Translations under genes and position numbers: made by a program | Source: Tulasnella sp. 424 | Taxonomy: Eukaryota; Basidiomycota; Agaricomycetes; Cantharellales; Tulasnellaceae | Length of the DNA stretch: 64,000 nucleotides | Assembly: GCA_019633425.1 (NCBI GenBank) | Contig: WSUB01000082.1 | Location: 118,564-182,563 of the forward strand | Reading direction: 5' to 3' | Notes under the pieces: model-generated | What the model saw: the letters and a program-made list of their open reading frames with translations, nothing else | Told to the model about the DNA's origin: nothing | Databases searched by the model: none | In this document: piece after piece, positions 58,963 through 64,000 of the stretch | Position numbering within the stretch: the first letter of the stretch is position 1 | Layout of the letters: each line of letters opens with the position of its first letter

Positions 58963-59885
58963 GGCAGCTTTGTTCCACCGTTCACCTAGTAAAGCATTTT
59001 TACAAATAAATTGGGATTGACTTTGTCAGGATACGTGTATAGAGTGCTTAGGGGGGTTCATGCCGGCGGAAGCGAGGCCGCGGCAATTTGTATTGGTAGC
59101 TCCAATAACGCCTTGAGATAACGATTTGGAGAATTAGGATGCAGAAGTATTACACCCTGTCCAAGTTCGCTGAAGAAGAGAAGAAGAGACTCGGCATGAT
59201 CCATCCTTGATTATTTCCCTTACCCTAGGGAGGTGTTTCAAGCTCTAGTCCTGGGTCCTCTTCCATTGTGAACTTCAGGGATGAGGGACGTCAATCCGGA
59301 CACGCATTTCGAAGCATTTTCAGGGGAGATTCGGTTCCACGCGGGAGAACGCTCCGGATGTCCGAAGCGTTCTGCCTTTGCCTCTCGCCAAGTATATTCA
59401 GAGACCAAGCTCTCGCTCTCTTCGTCGAGTCCAAAAGATCCCCACAGACGGATACTCTTTACAAATAACAGCGATCATCAACTCGTCCGCAATGTCCAAC
59501 CCAAGGTCCGAACTCTTCACTTGATTTGCAAAGGGCCGTGGGCCCCGATATCAATGCTCAAACACCGTCCCAAAAGTCCTCTGTGCATCAACCATGTATC
59601 ACATCGAGATCCGTCGCAACAAGCGCTGCTTAATCGCGTACTCCGCATGAGGTCGGCGTTCTACGAAACTCCAACATCGCGAGTTGGCTTCGGCGAACAA
59701 CGAAACAGGTGACAGTTCTGACACAATGTTATTATGGAGTGCAGTGGAGTGGTAAATTAAGACCCGACGCGGCTTGTTGGACGCTGTGACCGTGTTAAAA
59801 GGCCCTAACAATGAGACCCGTTGAGCCATTTCCGAATGGGGAAATCGAATTGTTCGCTCTTCCAACCTCCCTCAATCCTCACCCG
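58963..59885. other. Spacer between subtilase and IND1 genes
   Basis: 0.9 kb without a supported gene. A plus-strand open frame at 59281-59712 has no domain, no good start context and no introns typical of its neighbours. Confidence 0.45.
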
Positions 59886-61222
59886 ATGACCTTCACCCTT
59901 CAAGCATTCCGAGTAGCAAAGTCTTGTGCCCAGCTCAAGCAATTCCACACGTCTTCAACGGCAAGACACAACCCTCTGGTGAATCTGCTTTTGCTTCACC
60001 GCGTCTCGGCAATTTTTGACCCACTGCGGCAAGAGATCAGGGACTCCCCAATGCCGGTCGTGGCGCGCCTCCAACAATGCCTCGTAAATCCGGCCCAATA
60101 GCTAAACGGCCTATTCCTCACGTCAAACACGTCGTTGCTGTTGCCAGTGGGAAAGGAGGAGTTGGCAAGAGCACGGTTGCCGGTGAGCTTTCACTGCTTG
60201 CCTCCTTCAAAGTAAAATGAAACGAAATATCATCCCTTTACAGCCAATCTTGCCGTTGCACTAGCTCGCCAGTCTCTAGATGGCCGTAATCCAAGAGTCG
60301 GTCTCCTCGATTTGGACATCTTCGGTCCCTCTGTACCGAAACTGATGGGCTTAGAAGGACTCCCGCCACCGGAACTAACTAAAGGTCCGAAAGCTCCTCT
60401 ACTCCCTTCTCTCAGGTCCACTCCAAGCGCATTTCTGACTGACATCATGTCCCTCACTGTGTTTCCAGCTGGCGCAATCATTCCGTTTTCGAATCACGGC
60501 TTGCAATGTATGTCTATCGGGTTTATGGTCCCTCAAACCGACGATACAGCAGTTGTGTGGCGAGGTTTGATGGTCCAAAAAGCTGCTCAACAGCTTCTGT
60601 TCGATGTTGATTGGAGAGGTCACGGTGGTGAAGGTCATCCGGGGTTAGATGTTTTGGTCATCGACATGCCTCCTGGAACGGGGGATGTCCAGTTGACCCT
60701 CGGTCAGCTGGTGCAAGTTGATGGTGAGCTTGATGACATCTCGCATGCTCGTTTGACTTATTTCCTTCGCGGTTCGCGCGAGTTCAGGTGCTGTCATTGT
60801 ATCTACACCTCAAGACGTTGCTCTCATCGACGCTAAGAAAGGCGTTGCAATGTTCCGCAAGGTCGACGTTCCGGTACGCTCCCTCACCCTTTCTGACGCA
60901 CACCCTCTCTGACCTCCTCATGCACGCATAGATCCTTGGCCTTCTCCTCAACATGGCTCACTTTACCTGCTCAACCTGCTCAACACCTCACCACATATTC
61001 GGCCCGCTTACATCCTTCCACCAAACCGCCGACGCCTTGAACCTCAAAATCCTCGGCGAACTGCCTCTCAGCCCTTCCGTCAGTGCTGATGGAGACTCTG
61101 GCTCGCCAACGACGCTCAGGAGCGGACCCACTGGAAACATACAGGGTGTCGGTGATGTACAGTCGGTGATGGATGGTGTGGCGAAGCAGGTCCTACAAGC
61201 GGTTGTCGCAGAAGGCATATAG
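59886..61222 (+). CDS. IND1: Mitochondrial iron-sulfur P-loop protein Ind1/NUBPL
   Basis: Mrp/NBP35-family ATPase that helps assemble Fe-S clusters of respiratory complex I. ATG 59886 starts a basic, amphipathic presequence ([20 protein letters not shown]), consistent with mitochondrial import. An intron (CTG|GTGAATC...GATCAG|GGACTC) joins to [20 protein letters not shown]. The nucleotide site follows: [20 protein letters not shown] (deviant Walker A with signature Lys), [28 protein letters not shown]-like [48 protein letters not shown]. The CxxC that holds the bridging cluster is in [18 protein letters not shown]. It ends [10 protein letters not shown]. All hallmark residues are present. An upstream in-frame ATG lies at 59811. 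Confidence 0.9.
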
Positions 61223-61518
61223 GGCCCGGAGCTGACCGATCAGACTCTCTCTATACGTTCTTCAGAATGTGTGGTTTCATTATATCAAACAACTAGAACA
61301 TATGTAGCGTTCACGACGTAACGGAGAGACAAGGCGGTTAGGGATAGGTTGAGGGAGAGCCGATAGCAATCGGAAAATGAGGATTAATGCTCTCGAAGCG
61401 TGCAATAAAGGATGATGGAGACAGAGTAGGAGCCATTCAACCTACAGACCAAACGGTAACGAGGTTCGTGTGTCGCGTGCGTGACGTGGACTTCCATCTC
61501 GAATGCCCCGAAGAACAA

Positions 61519-64000
61519 TTACGTAGATTCTTCTCGCGTGGATAGTCGACGGACTTCAGCAGCTTCGTTCGAAGCGTAAGCGGCCTTCTCACTATTGCCG
61601 ATTTGTTCAAAGACTTCTGCGGCTTCTGTATAAGGGCCAATTGCTTCCCTGTAGTTCCCCTGATCGCGGTAGACATCACCAAGGCGCGACAACGAGTTAG
61701 CTCTGCCGAATCGGCACCCAATATCGGTAAAGATTTCCAGCGCCCCGGAGCAGAATGTGTCGGCCTGGCTGTACTCGTTTCGAAGCCGATGCACGTCAGC
61801 GAGACCCAAAAGAGCGTCGGCTCTCCCTTGCTTGTCGCCGATGTCGGTGCGGATTTGGAGGGCCTGGGTGTAGAGTGTCACGGCCTGGCTGTACTCGTTT
61901 TGAACCCGATGCACGTCAGCGAGACTCCAAAGAGCGTCGGCTCTCCCTTGCCTGTCGCCGATGTCAGTGCAGATTTGGAGGGCCTCAGAGTAGAGTGTCA
62001 CGGCCTGGCTGTACTCGTTTCGAGCCCGATGCACCTCGGCGAGACCCCAAAGAGTGTCGGCTCTCCCTTTCCTGTCGCCGATGTCGGTGCGGATTTGGAG
62101 GGCCTCGGTGTAAAGTGTCACGGCCTGGCTGTACTCGTTTTGAATCCGATGCACGTCAGCGAGACTCCAAAGAGCGTCGGCTCTCCCTTGCTTGTCGCCG
62201 ATGTCGGTGCGGATTTGGAGGGCCTCAGAGTAGAGTGTCACGGCCTGGCTGTACTCGCTTCGAAGCGCATGGACGAAAGCGAGACCCCAAAGAGCGTCGG
62301 CTCTCCCTTGCCAGTCGCCGATGTCGGTGCGGATTTGGAGGACCTCGGAGTAGAACGTCACGGCCTGACTGTACTCGTTTCGAAGTCGATGCACGTCAGC
62401 GAGACACCCAAGAGCGTCGGCTCTCCCTGGCTGATCACCGATGTCGGTGTAGATGTCTAGGGCCTCGGAGTAGAATGTCGCGGCTTCGCTGTACTCATTT
62501 TGAAGTGCATGAACCAGAGCGAGACCCCAAAGAACACCGGCTCTGCTTTGGTTGTCGCCTATGTCGGTGTGGATTTGGAGGGCTTCGCAGTAGAATGTCA
62601 CGGCCTGACTGTACTCGTTTCGAAGTCGATATACCTGCGCCACCTCAACCAGCGCCGCCGCCTTTCCTTTGCTGTCGCCGACATCGCTGTAGCTACCCAG
62701 GGCGTCGTTGAAGAAGTCTAGCGCGTTCTGATAGTCACCCTGCTGTGCATGCATCGATCCCAGTTGCATCAGAAGCGCCGGAGAGCGTGCCCTAGAAGCG
62801 GTTGCATCTGCGGTCCGTATCGAGTCGGGCCTAATCCTAGGCTATATCGAACTTGGTCAATTGCACGCAGTCGACCCGAAATCACCATTGCTCACCATCC
62901 AATTGATTGACTTTCGACAATTCTCAGCAGTCGGTCGGTTTTGAGGGTCGATACTCCAGCATGCAAGTGCAAGGGAGCAGAGTGCCTTGATCAATACCAT
63001 GCGAGCATCATTTGTGATGGAAGGGAGATTTCCCGTAACGACCCGTATTATGACGGCGTTGTCCACGTCAACATCTTGGAACGGAATTGAGTTCGTCATC
63101 ACCTATTCAGAGCCCATTTTTGAGACTCGATCATGATCATACGATAGGATCTGAACTTTACCTCGTACACTACACATCCCAATGCCCAGATATCGCTCGC
63201 AAGGGTAGCTTTTTTCTTGTGCAACAGCTCCGGAGCAGCCCAACGAAGAGTGAAATGATCACCCTTCAGTGTTAAGGTCATGGTATTGGTCGCACCGCAG
63301 AACGCTGGTTCAAGCGACAGGGCTGATTGCGGGGCCTTTTCAGCATGACTTGCCTCCTCGTCTAGACCCTCGGTGGGTTGACGACGAGCGGATCCAAAGT
63401 CGGTAATTACCGCGTGGTACTCGGAGTTAACCAATATATTTATCTGCAAAGTCAGAGCGATGTTTGCCGGTGGTTCAACAATATGATGCTCTCAGAACGT
63501 ACAGATTTGAGGTCGCCGTGGCGTATTGGGGGTTGTTGGCTATGGAGGTATTCGACTCCTCTAGCCACGTCATCAATCTGAAATGCAGAGTGTCAGAGAT
63601 GGGTCGAAGAAAAGTAGTTCGATCGTACCAGCCAGATCCGTTCGGGTATCTCCCATTCTGCGGACGCGATAAAGTTCTTCAGGTTTCCGTTCTCCGCCCA
63701 GGGAAAGACCAGCCAGACTATATTTTCGGGCAAATCTTTGACGAATCCTTCTAGTTTAATTATGTTTTCGTGAGAAAGTTCGATCAAGAATTCGGCTTCC
63801 CTGAGGGCCAACTGAACCCAAAGACTTCAGCGCTTAAACCACGACGTGACTGGTCGAAGTCTTCTTACGCCTAATACCCGCGTTGGGTCATCTGATATGT
63901 GCATTTTCTTTACCGCTAAATCCTATATGGGTACGTCCACGCCTTCAGCGCGGGATTCCCAGAACCCAATGCTTACAGTCATTTTGCCATAGATCAGCTT
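61519..64000 (-). CDS. TKL-like protein kinase fused to TPR array (5' end beyond window)
   Basis: The minus strand encodes, in order, a kinase domain and tetratricopeptide repeats. Kinase motifs across short exons: DLAVKKMHISDDPTRVLG (beta-3 Lys), REAEFLIELSHENIIKLEGF, VWLVFPWAENGNLKNFI, then VARGVEYLHSQQ and RHGDLKSINILVNSEY (catalytic Asp, Lys, Asn), AVITDFGSARR, LRWAAPELLHKKKATLASD, ALACWSIDPQNRPTAENCRK. All catalytic residues are kept, so it should be active. An intron (GTGAGC...GATATAG, about 62836-62888) links the kinase to RIRPDSIRTADATASRARS and the TPR part from about 62769. That part has eight 40-residue units of the type NEYSQAVTLYSEALQIRTDI plus two diverged ones, ending RRLSTREEST at 61519. 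Similar kinase-TPR proteins occur in Agaricomycetes. A recognition-signalling role is inference. Confidence 0.82.
61741..62700 (-). repeat. Eight 120-bp tandem repeats coding TPR units
   Basis: Units are exactly 120 bases apart (for example ggcctgggtgtagagtgtca at 61861, ggcctcagagtagagtgtca at 61981 and 62221, ggcctcggtgtaaagtgtca at 62101). Most differ at only a few positions, mostly in the helix-turn residues (WSLADVHRIQ, WGLAEVHRAR, LGLADVHRLR). The conservation at DNA level is far above what function needs, which points to recent unequal exchange. Confidence 0.92.

Noticed and set aside
59281..59712. Plus-strand open frame of 143 codons
   Set aside because: No recognisable motif, and it sits in the spacer before IND1 without promoter or splice support.
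61603..62711. Two long plus-strand open frames (285 and 318 codons) opposite the TPR region
   Set aside because: They are antisense shadows created by the stop-free 120-bp repeats; the minus frame has clear TPR helices.

Overview
The window is nuclear DNA from a filamentous basidiomycete, most likely an Agaricomycete. Genes are dense and cut by many 50-70 nt GT-AG introns. The protein families are those of mushroom-forming fungi: an O-fucosyltransferase-like protein, a PHOSPHO-type phosphatase, F-box expansions and a kinase-TPR protein. There are no operons, no CRISPR arrays and no recognisable intact transposons. I found no convincing tRNA or rRNA gene. Exon boundaries were worked out by eye from splice sites and family conservation.

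Left part (1-22.7 kb), housekeeping genes: a partial fucosyltransferase-like gene (-), a HAD phosphatase (-), a divergent AMP-binding synthetase (+), malic enzyme (+), an alpha-arrestin (-), the DYRK kinase YAK1 (-), proteasome assembly chaperone 4 (-) and the histone acetyltransferase GCN5 (+). 

Middle part (22.7-41.2 kb): a tandem array of eight F-box genes, all on the minus strand and converging on GCN5, plus one truncated copy. Seven (F1-F7) belong to one recent clade; F8 is more divergent and has its own 5' exon. Several intergenic gaps contain decayed copies of the 3' end of GCN5, so the duplicated unit was 'GCN5 tail + neighbouring F-box gene'. F2 carries a one-base frameshift. F7 contains an assembly gap flanked by an exact 87-bp repeat, which is probably a false duplication. 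Promoters of the array share a TATA-like element, and one copy of it is an orphan.

Right part (41.4-64 kb): a PHD-finger protein (-), two tandem TDT/Ssu1-type transporter genes (-), a basidiomycete protein of unknown function (+), a 4.6-kb gene-poor stretch with one candidate small membrane protein and a decayed tandem repeat, a secreted subtilisin-like protease (+), the mitochondrial iron-sulfur P-loop protein Ind1/NUBPL (+), and a TKL-like kinase fused to eight nearly identical 120-bp TPR units (-, running off the right edge).

The parts with most novelty are the F-box array with its GCN5 fossils, and the kinase-TPR gene. Both look like fast-evolving, lineage-specific recognition or adaptor genes; that role is inference.
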